From positions 1 to 64,000 of the forward strand of contig JALQYJ010000023.1 in assembly GCA_023254175.1 (NCBI GenBank): 64,000 nucleotides of DNA. Reading direction: 5' to 3'. Shown here in pieces: positions 36,157 to 45,074 of the stretch. Under the pieces are notes generated by a model, which was not told the DNA's origin, searched no databases, and saw only the letters and a program-made list of their open reading frames with translations. Source of the stretch: Runella sp. GTDB taxonomy: Bacteria; Bacteroidota; Bacteroidia; Cytophagales; Spirosomataceae. The first letter of the stretch is position 1, and the number at the start of each line of letters is the position of its first letter. The position numbers and the translations under genes are program-made.

Positions 36157-37008
36157 CTAAACTAGCCAAAGGGTAAAAAAGAAGATGCCATCGCCAAGCC
36201 AGCGGTAGCGTTCGGCGGCGAGTACCGATGATGAGCGTCGTTTGAGGTAGTCCATTGTTAGGCTCATAGCAGATACTGTAATGGCAGCTCTCACACAGTA
36301 CCGATACGAGGTCGCTACCAAGACGCCCAACGCCGCCATACACACCAAAATACTTAACCAAGTCAGCACCCGACTGACGGCTTCGGTCCCCCACGCAATA
36401 GCCAATGAGTATCCTTCTTCCACATCAAAGGACTCGAACCACGAAAACAGAAGTAAGTTTTGGAATGCCCCTATTCCGAAAAGCACCGTTAGAATTTTAC
36501 TTTCCCAAGGGGATACAGCGGCAGCAGAGAGGGCTGTCCCCCATATTCCAGCAGTATAAATTAGGGCAACGATAGGTTCTTTAAAGAGCTGCATACCGTC
36601 AGTTAACGATGTTCGAAAAACGACCACCAAATAACCTACTACCAAAACAACTAGCGATAACCCAATGGTAAACATACCTTTAGGCAACCAAAAGAGACAT
36701 AGTAACCCAACTACGCCAAGTCCAGCAAGCACATTCAACAGTACTGATTTATTTTTAGCATGAAAACGATGCCGCGGCGTAGTTACTTTTGTTTTTAGAT
36801 TGTCAAGCAGGCGGTCGATAACATAAATAGCAAAAACACTTATCCCTACCAGTAACGTAGACGCCCACGAAACTTTTCCGTGCCCATCGGGCAAGCGTTG
36901 GGCAATCGTGTGGGTAAGCATTGCTCCCGCAACAACGTCCAAACTTAACCAATGCGCTCGTTTTAAATAATATCCAATGATAAACGCTGTAGTGTGCAGC
37001 CAGTTCAT
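36157..37008 (-). CDS. polytopic membrane protein, possibly UbiA-like
   Basis: A 283-aa protein with about eight predicted membrane helices. The overall layout resembles UbiA prenyltransferases. The expected first Asp-rich motif would correspond to YVIDRLLDNL (residues about 62-71), followed by RHRFHAKNK, but the classic NDxxDxxxD spacing is not met and the second Asp motif is not evident. It may be a degenerate or distant UbiA relative, and enzymatic activity is doubtful. It begins 6 bases after the thioesterase-like gene stop, so they share a transcript. Function unknown. Confidence 0.6.
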   Translation of the reverse strand: MNWLHTTAFIIGYYLKRAHWLSLDVVAGAMLTHTIAQRLPDGHGKVSWASTLLVGISVFAIYVIDRLLDNLKTKVTTPRHRFHAKNKSVLLNVLAGLGVVGLLCLFWLPKGMFTIGLSLVVLVVGYLVVVFRTSLTDGMQLFKEPIVALIYTAGIWGTALSAAAVSPWESKILTVLFGIGAFQNLLLFSWFESFDVEEGYSLAIAWGTEAVSRVLTWLSILVCMAALGVLVATSYRYCVRAAITVSAMSLTMDYLKRRSSSVLAAERYRWLGDGIFFFTLWLV

Positions 37009-37014
37009 TCTTCC

Positions 37015-37548
37015 TTACCCTTTTGTCGGAGCAGCGCTCAGATTTTGTTTAATTTCTCGAATCCGTTCGTTGAAATTCCAGTTATGATAATCAACGTTTG
37101 GTAAGCACGTTGTCTCCAAATACTCCATAATCGAAGGTGGATGCACCGTCCGCTTTCCCGAACGTACATCAATGTACTTAGACGTTACCCAAAGCACATT
37201 TTTGAGTTGCGTCCGCAAATCGTCCGTCATGTAGTATTCGGTCACAATGGTATCTTCGCTAAAATAAATCAAGCGCGATGTAATTCGCACCCACTCACTC
37301 ACCAGCGCTGGCCGCACGTAGGCGATTTGGTGCTGGTACACCACCCAACTTTGGCCTAACTCACGAAATAACCGTCCAAAATTAAACTCATAGAGCTTAG
37401 CCACTTGGTCCTCGCGGGCGTTGAAATAATAATCAAAGTACTTCGCGTTATTGAGGTGTTGAAGCGGGTCACAATCCTGAAAACGAATCACCATCCGCGA
37501 TTCGGGCTCTTTGGGATATTCTTTATCGGGTCGACGTGCAAAAAACAT
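37015..37548 (-). CDS. acyl-CoA thioesterase, hot-dog fold
   Basis: A 177-aa protein of the 4-hydroxybenzoyl-CoA thioesterase (4HBT) hot-dog family, likely hydrolysing acyl-CoA. The family core is VIRFQDCDPLQHLNNAKYFDYYF, seen here as RFQDCDPLQHLNNAKYFD, where the Asp and the HxNNxxY arrangement correspond to the catalytic and CoA-binding region. Further beta strands are VVYQHQIAYVRPA and TIVTEYYMTDD. A perfect -7 element is at 37586-37593, giving a short leader. It is followed 6 bases on by the UbiA-like membrane gene. Confidence 0.85.
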   Translation of the reverse strand: MFFARRPDKEYPKEPESRMVIRFQDCDPLQHLNNAKYFDYYFNAREDQVAKLYEFNFGRLFRELGQSWVVYQHQIAYVRPALVSEWVRITSRLIYFSEDTIVTEYYMTDDLRTQLKNVLWVTSKYIDVRSGKRTVHPPSIMEYLETTCLPNVDYHNWNFNERIREIKQNLSAAPTKG

Positions 37549-37585
37549 GATGCTTGACGAATAGTTGAATTTTTGAAAAAGAATG

Positions 37586-37593
37586 CAAAGTTA
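37586..37593 (-). promoter_or_regulatory. -7 promoter element for the thioesterase gene
   Basis: Minus-strand TAACTTTG is a perfect TAnnTTTG match 38 bases upstream of the ATG at 37548. Confidence 0.5.
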
Positions 37594-37712
37594 TAATACG
37601 AATTGGCACCAGAATCTTCGTCCAAAAAAAATGATATTCTTTTGTGAAAAATTGACAAATGTCAAGCGGTTCACCAATGCTAACGTTCATGACTATACCA
37701 TCAAAGTCTAAT

Positions 37713-38059
37713 TTACTGATTGACAAGGGGGAAGCTGTGGCTGTTGCCGTTTATTGAATCTATTTCACCTAACTCTGACAACTTATTTACGCTCAAACCA
37801 AAATAACCAAGAAATTTCGTTCCGCTTCGGTTATTCTTACCTAAAAGGGCGAGTGCTGAACAAAGCCCCCAAGCCATTTTTATACCTTTTCCCTTTTTCT
37901 TCGGCGGTACATCGGTCAATTCGGGAAGAAACGAGGTAGAATAAATAGCCGCCCCTAGCACGACCAACTCTAAGTTCCAACTTTGATTGGATAGTTCTCG
38001 AATCCAGTTACTTTTTTCGGGCGAAGGGGTTTCTATGCAACACCCTATAAAGGTTAGGG
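37713..38059 (-). pseudogene. possible decayed membrane-protein gene
   Basis: Downstream of a perfect -7 element (38065-38072) the minus strand has an open frame: CIETPSPEKSNWIREL, then SWNLELVVLGAAIYSTSFLP, then KGIKMAWGLCSALALLGKNN and FLGYFGLSVNKLSELGEIDS, ending at 37713. No ATG, GTG or TTG starts it in frame near the promoter. The NWxxEL..GAxIY pattern recalls the start of some uncharacterised Bacteroidota membrane proteins, which are much longer. I read it as a truncated relic, but a chance frame is possible. Confidence 0.35.
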
Positions 38060-38064
38060 TTCGG

Positions 38065-38072
38065 CAAATGTA
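38065..38072 (-). promoter_or_regulatory. -7 promoter element
   Basis: Minus-strand TACATTTG is a perfect TAnnTTTG just after the methyltransferase stop. It points to the possible relic at 37713-38059. Confidence 0.4.
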
Positions 38073-38076
38073 AAAT

Positions 38077-39249
38077 TTAAATTGACTTTTTACACACCAA
38101 AAGTCGTTTATCTCCATTGGCCAAGGTAGTGGCAAAAATGTAGGTAGGGCCGCCTTCTTTGAGTTTAAGTTTTTTTCGTAACTCGTCGGTGGGAAGCGGA
38201 AAATTACGCACCGTCAGGTTGGCTTTCCCGTAGGTAAGATACGGTGACAATGCCTTTATATCTACTTTTACGACAGCTTCCACCTGAAAAATCCGCCCAG
38301 GAAAATGCTCCATCAGGGTCGCTGAGGTGTAAAGGTGGCTGTGGGGTGCTATTTTTTCTACGCCATACGCATTGGCTACCGACTTAAACGCCCCTGCTTT
38401 CAGTACCGAGGCATTCGGTTCGTAAAGATACGTTTGTGGGTCGCTCAGCGTTACGGCCAAACTCGACTCACTATTCCACTCAAAATCAAACTTTTGCACC
38501 GTATCGTCCGACTTAAAATTAATCGTCCGTACCATTGGACTAACCGTGGTTTGGGCGTCCGATGCTAGTTCAAAAAGCAGTTCTTTACATTCATTCTCGA
38601 CCGAAACAACGTGAATCACCGACAGTTGGGGCAAATCAATTAAAGTTTGTTTGAGATCGAGCAGCGGCGAGGCTTTGATGAGCAGCCGCTTGGTTTTTTG
38701 CAGAAGAAGTGGCAGGTACGTCACCACGTCGGGTTCGCAATCGCGCAGCCCTACTACGCGGCGGTTATCAGCCGAACGACGGGCGGGGTCCAGATAAATC
38801 CAATCAAAAACGTTGTCGAGCGTTGGTAAAATTTCCAGCGAATTTCCTTGCAAGCACTGCACATTTTGAAGCCCTAGCACGTCTAAATTATACCTTGCCC
38901 GTTCCACTAGTTCGGGCTTTTGCTCCACATAAAGCACTGATGTACAGCTTTTAGCAAAAAACGAAACATCTATTCCCATTCCACCCGTTGCGTCCATCAA
39001 CGTACCCGACACCAACGCCGCCTTGTAACGCCCCGTTGTTTCCGACGAACTTTGTTCTACCGAAACCGCAGGCGGAAAAACGAGTCGTTCTTCGGCATAC
39101 CACGAGGGTAGTTTTTGTTTGGCTTTTTGGCGAGCCTCGATTTGGCGGATTTCAACTTCTCGATTTTTACCGTATTTGAGCAACAGTGCCGCCACCGGCG
39201 CAGACAGGTGTTCCCGAATAAATTGGCGTTGTTCGTCTAGCAAAACCAT
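38077..39249 (-). CDS. class I SAM-dependent methyltransferase, THUMP-like
   Basis: A protein of about 390 aa. The central Rossmann methyltransferase core has motif I LMDATGGMGIDVSFFAK, motif II VLYVEQKPELVERARYN, and motif IV DWIYLDPARRSADNRRV, where the DPAR acidic-proline motif is typical of RNA or DNA methyltransferases. The C-terminal 90 residues (ALSPYLTYGKANLTVRNFPL) match the THUMP-like domain of Bacteroidota RsmD-related proteins. The start is ATG 39249; an in-frame GTG at 39282 falls inside the -7 element TATTTTTG (39282-39289) and is rejected. The substrate, probably RNA, is inference. Confidence 0.8.
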   Translation of the reverse strand: MVLLDEQRQFIREHLSAPVAALLLKYGKNREVEIRQIEARQKAKQKLPSWYAEERLVFPPAVSVEQSSSETTGRYKAALVSGTLMDATGGMGIDVSFFAKSCTSVLYVEQKPELVERARYNLDVLGLQNVQCLQGNSLEILPTLDNVFDWIYLDPARRSADNRRVVGLRDCEPDVVTYLPLLLQKTKRLLIKASPLLDLKQTLIDLPQLSVIHVVSVENECKELLFELASDAQTTVSPMVRTINFKSDDTVQKFDFEWNSESSLAVTLSDPQTYLYEPNASVLKAGAFKSVANAYGVEKIAPHSHLYTSATLMEHFPGRIFQVEAVVKVDIKALSPYLTYGKANLTVRNFPLPTDELRKKLKLKEGGPTYIFATTLANGDKRLLVCKKSI

Positions 39250-39281
39250 TAAAAAACATGGGTTGGGGATGGTTAATGGCA

Positions 39282-39289
39282 CAAAAATA
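39282..39289 (-). promoter_or_regulatory. -7 promoter element for the methyltransferase gene
   Basis: Minus-strand TATTTTTG, a perfect TAnnTTTG, 33 bases upstream of the ATG at 39249. Confidence 0.5.
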
Positions 39290-39470
39290 AGGAGCCTTTA
39301 TCCAAAACAGCTAGAGCAGCTTAGAATAAAGGCTTATTTTTAGCAAAGGGGCGGGTTGACACAACACTTTTGATAAAATATCAACAAATACACAAACAAA
39401 TCCTGAGTTTGTGAAGTTATGGCTGAACAGCTATCAACAGGATATTCCTAATCATCTTCAATAAACTAAA

Positions 39471-40496
39471 ATGAAATTTACGCAATTATACCTCATTGGC
39501 TTATGCCTCTTTTTTTCTCCTGCTCTATTTTCGCAAACCGACACTACAAAGACAGAAGAAATCAATTTTGATGAGTTTGGGGATGCTGATGCCTCTTCGA
39601 CCAAGGCATTTTGTACCCAAAAAGTTTCTTACCTTAGTCCAACTAAACTGATTTCGGTAGGTTACGAGGCTCAATTACCCTTTCATTGGTCAAAAGTAGA
39701 CGGCCAAGTTGTTGCTTCAACCCATGTCAATTCGTTTCGTGGATTACGTCTGGCTTTCAATACCCCGATTGTTTCTCGTTCTAATTTTATCCTCAATTTG
39801 GGGGTAAGCTACTGGAATACATCGGTCAATTTGGCAAACCCCGAACGCTCGACCTTATTTGGTCGCTTAGAAAACGGCCTCCGTATGACAAGCTTTAATG
39901 CTACGGCTTTCAAGCCACTCAATAGTACCCACTTTTTGATTTTCCAAGGTCAGGCAGACCTCAATGGTAACTATCGCAGCTTAGACCAAATTTCGGGTAA
40001 AGCCGTGACCTACAGTGGTGCTGCGATTTTTGGCTGGAAGAAAAACGACAATTTTATGTGGGGAATTGGTCTCACACGTACTTACCGTGCAGGACAGGTT
40101 TTGCACATTCCCGCGCTGCTTTATAATCGTACTTTTAACCAAAAGTGGGGTATTGAGGCACTTTTACCTGCGCGCCTGAATATTCGTCGCAACTTCGGAC
40201 CGACATCCTATTTGATGGCAGGGTTCGAAATCGAAGGCAATGCCTATTACCTTAGCCCCAAGAATACCAATGAACCCGATTGGTTTTTGCGCCGTGGCGA
40301 AATGAAACCCCGTATTACTTATGAACGGCAGTTGGCTGGCTTTATTTGGTTATCTGCTCAAGTAGGTTGGCGCTATAATTGGCGTTTTGATGTCTTCAGT
40401 ACGCAAAACCCCGTAGACAATCAACGACCTGTTTTTGAAAATAATCTTGGGAATCCGCTCTATTTCAACGTAGGTATAAATTTGGTAAGTCCATAG
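39471..40496 (+). CDS. predicted outer membrane beta-barrel protein
   Basis: A 341-aa exported protein: signal peptide MKFTQLYLIGLCLFFSPALFS, then beta-strand-rich sequence with alternating aromatic residues (AQLPFHWSKVDGQV, FIWLSAQVGWRYNWRFDVF) and a C-terminal strand GNPLYFNVGINLVS typical of outer-membrane barrels. It resembles DUF6268-type barrels, but I am not sure of that family name. It is followed at once by a strong bidirectional terminator. Function unknown; no operon partner. Confidence 0.7.
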   Translation: MKFTQLYLIGLCLFFSPALFSQTDTTKTEEINFDEFGDADASSTKAFCTQKVSYLSPTKLISVGYEAQLPFHWSKVDGQVVASTHVNSFRGLRLAFNTPIVSRSNFILNLGVSYWNTSVNLANPERSTLFGRLENGLRMTSFNATAFKPLNSTHFLIFQGQADLNGNYRSLDQISGKAVTYSGAAIFGWKKNDNFMWGIGLTRTYRAGQVLHIPALLYNRTFNQKWGIEALLPARLNIRRNFGPTSYLMAGFEIEGNAYYLSPKNTNEPDWFLRRGEMKPRITYERQLAGFIWLSAQVGWRYNWRFDVFSTQNPVDNQRPVFENNLGNPLYFNVGINLVSP

Positions 40497-40528
40497 CAAA
40501 AAAAAGCCCGCTTAGGCGGGCTTTTTTT
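40497..40528. terminator. intrinsic terminator, bidirectional
   Basis: AAAAAAAGCCCGC and GCGGGCTTTTTTT close over a TTAG loop (40497-40528). It serves both convergent genes, with stops 1 and 7 bases away. Confidence 0.88.
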
Positions 40529-40534
40529 ACTGCT

Positions 40535-40981
40535 TTATTTTTTTACTTGTCGTTTCCATACATCCGTTCGACCAAACACCGACACGCCAATATAGCCACG
40601 TACTTCGAGCGTGTTGTCATCAACGAGTTTCATCTCGCAAGAATAGTCTTTTCCTACTTTAGGGTCATAAATATTCCCTTCTTCCCATTTATTTTCTCCT
40701 ACAAACTTGAAATTTCTCAAGTTTTCAAGCCCTTTAAGTGGCTGAGTGCGTAGTTTTTCTTCAGGATTATTGACATCCACGCGGGGGGTGCCATCAGGAT
40801 TATTGGGAATTTTAAGCCAAACAATTTTACCAAAATAACGCTCTCCTTTCTTGTAGATTTGGACTAAACCCGTTCCTTCTCCATTTTTCCAAACTCCTAA
40901 TACGGCATCAGGGTTGTTAGTAGCAATGGATATCAATGTAGTAAACAAGGAAATTACAAGAGTTAAAACAAACTTCTTCAT
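40535..40981 (-). CDS. exported DUF2147 domain protein
   Basis: A 148-aa exported protein: signal peptide (MKKFVLTLVISLFTTLISIA) and one DUF2147 domain, a lipocalin-like beta barrel. Family motifs are AVLGVWKNGEGTGLVQIYKK, YFGKIVWLK, KWEEGNIYDPKVGKDYSCEM and LEVRGYIGVSVFGRTDVWKR, which cover the full domain. Function is unknown; the fold suggests binding of a hydrophobic ligand in the periplasm. Single gene, converging on the barrel protein gene across the shared terminator. Confidence 0.88.
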   Translation of the reverse strand: MKKFVLTLVISLFTTLISIATNNPDAVLGVWKNGEGTGLVQIYKKGERYFGKIVWLKIPNNPDGTPRVDVNNPEEKLRTQPLKGLENLRNFKFVGENKWEEGNIYDPKVGKDYSCEMKLVDDNTLEVRGYIGVSVFGRTDVWKRQVKK

Positions 40982-41359
40982 GATGTAACAATACGTTTAA
41001 ATGAATTTTTAACATAAACTTACTTTCACTGATTTTGTTTTGCATAGCTCTCATTCTCATACCTGAATCAGCTCTGTTATTCAAGAAGTAAAGCGCAGCA
41101 AAAAATGCAGAACGCTTGCGCAACGACTGTCGAACTTTAGTCAATACCTTATGGACGACGATATAGCTACTTTATGCCAAAATATCGGTGATTATCACAA
41201 AGACACAGGCAATTTATACCTGATGTTGCAATCTTACCAATGCGAAATGGGCGGAAACTAACAAAACCCTTTCTTCCACAATTCAAGCAGCATAAATATG
41301 GGATACTTCGCTCAAAACGTGTCTGCAAACTCCCTGCTGGGCTTCTCCTCAAAATTCCC
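40982..41359. other. intergenic region without a confident gene
   Basis: About 380 bases between divergent genes. One plus-strand frame without a clear start (41071-41262) reads CRTLAQRLSNFSQYLMDDD, then IATLCQNIGDYHKDTGNLYL and ends EMGGN; its composition looks protein-like, perhaps a gene fragment, but I cannot name it. No repeat was recognised. Confidence 0.3.
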
Positions 41360-41367
41360 TAATTTTG
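41360..41367 (+). promoter_or_regulatory. -7 promoter element for the U32 peptidase gene
   Basis: TAATTTTG, a perfect TAnnTTTG, 31 bases before the ATG at 41399. Confidence 0.5.
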
Positions 41368-41398
41368 TGCTCCATTCTTACAACGGATAGATAATTAA

Positions 41399-43291
41399 AT
41401 GAAAAAGAAAGTTGAGATTCTTGCTCCTGCCAAAAACCTGTACCAAGGAATGGCCGCTATCAATGCAGGGGCAGATGCTGTCTATATCGGTGCTCCGCAG
41501 TTTGGCGCCCGAACCAATGCCACCAACTCGGTCGAAGACATTGCCGATATGGTACGCTACGCCCATCTTTTCAAGGCAAAGGTGTTTGTCGTTATCAACA
41601 CCATTTTATACGACGAAGAACTGGCCACTTGCCAAAAACTCATTCACGAATTATACAAAATTGGCGTGGATGCACTCATCATCCAAGACATGGCCATCTT
41701 GGAAATGGATTTGCCGCCCATCGTGATTCACGCAAGTACACAGGCCAACAACCGCGACGCCAAACACGTCAAATTTTTGGCCGATGCAGGCATGAAACGC
41801 GCGGTATTGGCCAGAGAACTCAACTTGGACCAAATCCGCGAAATCCACGAAGCGACCGACATCGAATTGGAGTTCTTTGTATCGGGGGCTTTGTGCGTGT
41901 CGTTCAGCGGCAACTGCTACATGAGCGTGGCCAATGGCGAGCGAAGTGCCAACCGTGGTTCTTGCGCTCAAAACTGCCGTTTGCCTTACCAACTCATTGA
42001 TGGGAAGGGTGAAACATTAATTTCCAACAGTCATTTATTGTCCATCAAAGACTTAGATTTGAGCGACCAACTACCCAATTTGATTGAGGCAGGGATTACT
42101 TCATTCAAAATCGAAGGGCGTTTGAAAGACATCGTTTATGTAAAAAATAATACGTCATTTTTACGTAAAAAATTAGACGCATTTTTAGCCGAAAACGGCG
42201 ATAACTACGAAAAAGCCTCTTCAGGACGTACGTTCTACAACTTTGAACCCCAAATGGATCGAAGTTTCAACCGAGGTTATACCGATTATTTTGTCAATAA
42301 AAGAAAAGAAAAAATTGGCTCGTGGGAAAGCCCGAAATCGCAGGGGCAGTACATTGGCAAGCTGTTGGAAATCAAAGGAAAGGGCTACGTAATTGAGAAT
42401 TTTGAAGAACTCAACAACGGCGATGGCCTCTATTTTATCAATGAAGAAGGCGTAGCCGACGGGGTTCAAATCAACGTCATTCTCAATAACCTTGTCATTC
42501 CAAATACCTTTAAGCCACTTCCTGTAGGAACGGTCATTTACCGAAATTCGGATGCAGAGTTCAATAAAATGGTAGAGAGAGAAAACAGTGCGGTGCGCAA
42601 AATTGGTGTTTCGCTGTATTTTTCTGAAACCGCCGAGGGCTTCCAGCTACTCGCCATCGACGAAGACGGCCACCAATACAGCTCCACGCTCACCAGCGCC
42701 AAAGAACTAGCGCGAACGGAAGAATCGGTGATTCCAAACATCAAAAAGAACTTGACAAAAACAGGCAATACGCCTTTTGAGGTGGACGCTATGGAAGTAG
42801 CGTTTAGCCAAAACTGGTTTTTACCTACGTCAAAAGTCAACGAAATCCGCCGCGAAGTGCTTGAAGAATTGGCCGAAATTAGGGTGCGAGATTACCACCG
42901 CGAAGAGTTTCAAATCGAAAAAACCAACCACCCCTACCCCGTTCAAAAGCTTGATTTTATGTATAATGTGGCCAATCACATGGCGCGGGAGTTTTACCAA
43001 CGTCATGGGGTGACAGAAATCGAAAAGGCATTTGAATTGCAATGGGACCCAGGCAAATCGCGGGTGATGACCACCAAATACTGCGTCAAGTACGAGTTGG
43101 GGAAATGTGCGCGGTTCCAACGGGCTACCATGGGCGAAAAATTGACCGAGCCACTTACCCTAAAACACGGCGAAGTGGAGTACAAATTGCGATTCAACTG
43201 CAAGCCCTGCGAAATGGAGATTTGGGAAAAAGATGCCGAGTTGGAATACGAAGACGAAGACCAGCAATTGGGCTACATTGAGAAATGGTAA
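41399..43291 (+). CDS. peptidase U32 family protein (RlhA/YegQ-like)
   Basis: A 630-aa member of the U32 family, originally called collagenase-like but in several bacteria needed for hydroxylation of 23S rRNA or tRNA. N-terminal EILAPAKNLYQGMAAINAGA and VYIGAPQFGAR are the family opening. The probable iron-sulfur ligands lie in ALCVSFSGNCYMS and RGSCAQNCRLPY, and the signature IKDLDLSDQLPNLIEAGI is clear. An extended C-terminal part (from about residue 380) adds KYCVKYELGKC and FNCKPCEMEIW, a further four-cysteine pattern. It is cytoplasmic and monocistronic. Whether the substrate is rRNA or tRNA is not decided by sequence. Confidence 0.88.
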   Translation: MKKKVEILAPAKNLYQGMAAINAGADAVYIGAPQFGARTNATNSVEDIADMVRYAHLFKAKVFVVINTILYDEELATCQKLIHELYKIGVDALIIQDMAILEMDLPPIVIHASTQANNRDAKHVKFLADAGMKRAVLARELNLDQIREIHEATDIELEFFVSGALCVSFSGNCYMSVANGERSANRGSCAQNCRLPYQLIDGKGETLISNSHLLSIKDLDLSDQLPNLIEAGITSFKIEGRLKDIVYVKNNTSFLRKKLDAFLAENGDNYEKASSGRTFYNFEPQMDRSFNRGYTDYFVNKRKEKIGSWESPKSQGQYIGKLLEIKGKGYVIENFEELNNGDGLYFINEEGVADGVQINVILNNLVIPNTFKPLPVGTVIYRNSDAEFNKMVERENSAVRKIGVSLYFSETAEGFQLLAIDEDGHQYSSTLTSAKELARTEESVIPNIKKNLTKTGNTPFEVDAMEVAFSQNWFLPTSKVNEIRREVLEELAEIRVRDYHREEFQIEKTNHPYPVQKLDFMYNVANHMAREFYQRHGVTEIEKAFELQWDPGKSRVMTTKYCVKYELGKCARFQRATMGEKLTEPLTLKHGEVEYKLRFNCKPCEMEIWEKDAELEYEDEDQQLGYIEKW

Positions 43292-43292
43292 A

Positions 43293-43487
43293 TCACAAGG
43301 CAGCCCCGAGTGTGAGGTAAAACGGTACTTCTATGTATTCTTTAGCATTGTTGAGAATCAGCTCAGCCGTTTTTTATCCCATCAACTCAAAATCGGACGA
43401 AATGGCCATAGTTCCGTCGAGAATAATGCGCTTGAGGGGAGGCTCGTTGTAAAAAATGATGCCCACCCCCTTTATTCCCGCAATCGG
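43293..43487 (-). pseudogene. C-terminal relic of a LacI/GntR-type sugar regulator
   Basis: The minus strand, one frame, reads PIAGIKGVGIIFYNEPPLKR, IILDGTMAISSDFELMG, an in-frame TAA, then KTAELILNNAKEYIEVPFYL and TLGAAL followed by TGA at 43293. The order IGIIxYNxPPxxxI..ISSDFxxMGxxAAxxIL..PFxLxLR is that of the periplasmic-binding-protein-like effector domain of LacI- or GntR-type regulators. Everything N-terminal is absent. It lies directly behind the carbohydrate kinase, at the end of the sugar operon. Family assignment is by eye and moderately uncertain. Confidence 0.5.
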
Positions 43488-43501
43488 TTAAAAATCTTTT
43501 T

Positions 43502-44983
43502 TTATGGCATTTTTACGTTGGTAAGCCAACCTTCATAATCACCCGCAATAGTGGCATTGGATAGGTTAGGTTCAAGGTACGTTTTGGCGCTGTGCAACTG
43601 GGCAATTTCTGCTATCGACACCCAAAACCCACTCCCAAGACCCGACAAATAGGCTGCTCCCAAGGCCGAAACGTCCGCAAGGCCGATGGTAGCGACGGGT
43701 TTTGCTAACAAATCGGCCAAAAACTGCACTACGAAACCGTTGGAAGTCATTCCTCCATCCACCATCAACTCTTCGAGATTAACTTTAGTATCTGATTCCA
43801 TCGCCGAAATGATGTCTTTGATTTGGTACGGAATCGACTCCAACGCCGCCCGAACGATGTGGTTTTTAGAACTACCAAACGTCAATCCCGTAATCGACGC
43901 TTTGCGTTTCATATTCCAATGGGGAGCACCCAAGCCGCTAAATGCAGGCACGAGATACACCCCACCGTTGTTTTCCACCGCCCGTGCCATGGCCTCAGTT
44001 TCGTGGCTGTCTTGTATCAAACCTAGTTCGTTTTTGAGCCATTCGACGGTTGCCCCGCACGTTACAATAACTCCTTCTAAGGCATAATCTACTCGTCCTT
44101 CCACACTCCAACAAACCGTCGTCATCATTCCTTGGGTCGAGTTTTTGCGCTCGCTGCCTACGTTCATCAAAATCGAACAACCCGTTCCCAAGGTCGCTTT
44201 GGCCGTTCCCGACGAAAAACAACCTTCCCCAAAAGCCGCAGCGTGGCTGTCGCCTATCATGGCGGTAATGGCCACAGGAGTTTCAAAAAGCCCTTCAAAA
44301 CCAGAAAACCCAAACGCAAACGCCGAGGGTTTTGGTTCGGGCAAACGGACGTTAGAAAGTCCAAATGCTTCCAGTAACTCTGCATCCCACGCAAGGGTAT
44401 CTAAATTAAAAAACAACGTGCGGGAAGCATTGGTATAATCCGTCAAAAACTCTCGTCCTTGGGTAAGTTTGAACAACAACCACGTATCAACTGTCCCAAA
44501 GTACGCGCGTCCTTCGGCAATGGCTGTTTTAACGGCCTCAACGTTTTCGTTGAGCCACATTACTTTTGTTCCCGAAAAATACGGGTCAATAATCAGCCCC
44601 GTTTTGTTGCGAACACTCTCCTCTAACCCTCTGTTTTTCAACGACTCACAAACTTTCACGGAGCGTTTACATTGCCATATCACGGCATCATGCAGCGGCT
44701 GTCCGTTTTCATCCCAAAGCACAAACGTTTCGCGTTGGTTAGAAATACCCACCGACTGTATATCCGCCGTTTTTCCTCCTTTTAACGTAAACGCTGCCAC
44801 GCACTTCCGTACCGAAGTGAGTACGTTTTGATAGATTTCTTCGGGGTCTTGTTCGGCAAAACCTTCGCCAAAATAATGCGTTTTTAAAGGTTCTGATGCC
44901 CGTGCGACGGCGTTGCCCGCTGCGTCAAAAATCAACGTTTTGGTGCTACTCGTGCCTTGGTCGATGGAGAGAATGTAAGCCAT
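43502..44983 (-). CDS. FGGY family carbohydrate kinase, glycerol kinase-like
   Basis: A 493-aa sugar or polyol kinase, closest to glycerol kinase. The phosphate-1 motif is LSIDQGTSSTKTLIFD and the adenosine region is VDGGMTSNGFVVQFLADLL. Glycerol-site residues of E. coli GlpK are partly kept: Arg and Glu in NQRET, Trp in WQCKRS, Tyr in DPYFSGTK and Asp in GDSH. But the GlpK Gln after that Asp is Ser, and the Phe of GTGCF is also Ser (GTGCS). This suggests a substrate other than, or besides, glycerol. It is the last intact gene of the operon with ribose-type ABC transporter, split transketolase and isomerase. Automatic annotation would probably call it glpK. Confidence 0.82.
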   Translation of the reverse strand: MAYILSIDQGTSSTKTLIFDAAGNAVARASEPLKTHYFGEGFAEQDPEEIYQNVLTSVRKCVAAFTLKGGKTADIQSVGISNQRETFVLWDENGQPLHDAVIWQCKRSVKVCESLKNRGLEESVRNKTGLIIDPYFSGTKVMWLNENVEAVKTAIAEGRAYFGTVDTWLLFKLTQGREFLTDYTNASRTLFFNLDTLAWDAELLEAFGLSNVRLPEPKPSAFAFGFSGFEGLFETPVAITAMIGDSHAAAFGEGCFSSGTAKATLGTGCSILMNVGSERKNSTQGMMTTVCWSVEGRVDYALEGVIVTCGATVEWLKNELGLIQDSHETEAMARAVENNGGVYLVPAFSGLGAPHWNMKRKASITGLTFGSSKNHIVRAALESIPYQIKDIISAMESDTKVNLEELMVDGGMTSNGFVVQFLADLLAKPVATIGLADVSALGAAYLSGLGSGFWVSIAEIAQLHSAKTYLEPNLSNATIAGDYEGWLTNVKMP

Positions 44984-45001
44984 TTTTGAAGTTTATTTAA
45001 A

Positions 45002-45053
45002 CCACAAAGGGCGCAAAGAACTGCAACACAAAGTTCACAAAGCGGCTCTTTGA
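45002..45053. repeat. CACAAAG-type intergenic repeat
   Basis: The kinase-permease gap contains CACAAAGGGCGCAAAGAA, then CACAAAGTTCACAAAGCGGC and TCTTTGAACC, direct copies of a CACAAAG/GCAAAG word plus a partial inverted end. It resembles the repeats at 31014, 52681 and 61173. Confidence 0.5.
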
Positions 45054-45074
45054 ACCCAAGTATATTATAGAGAT

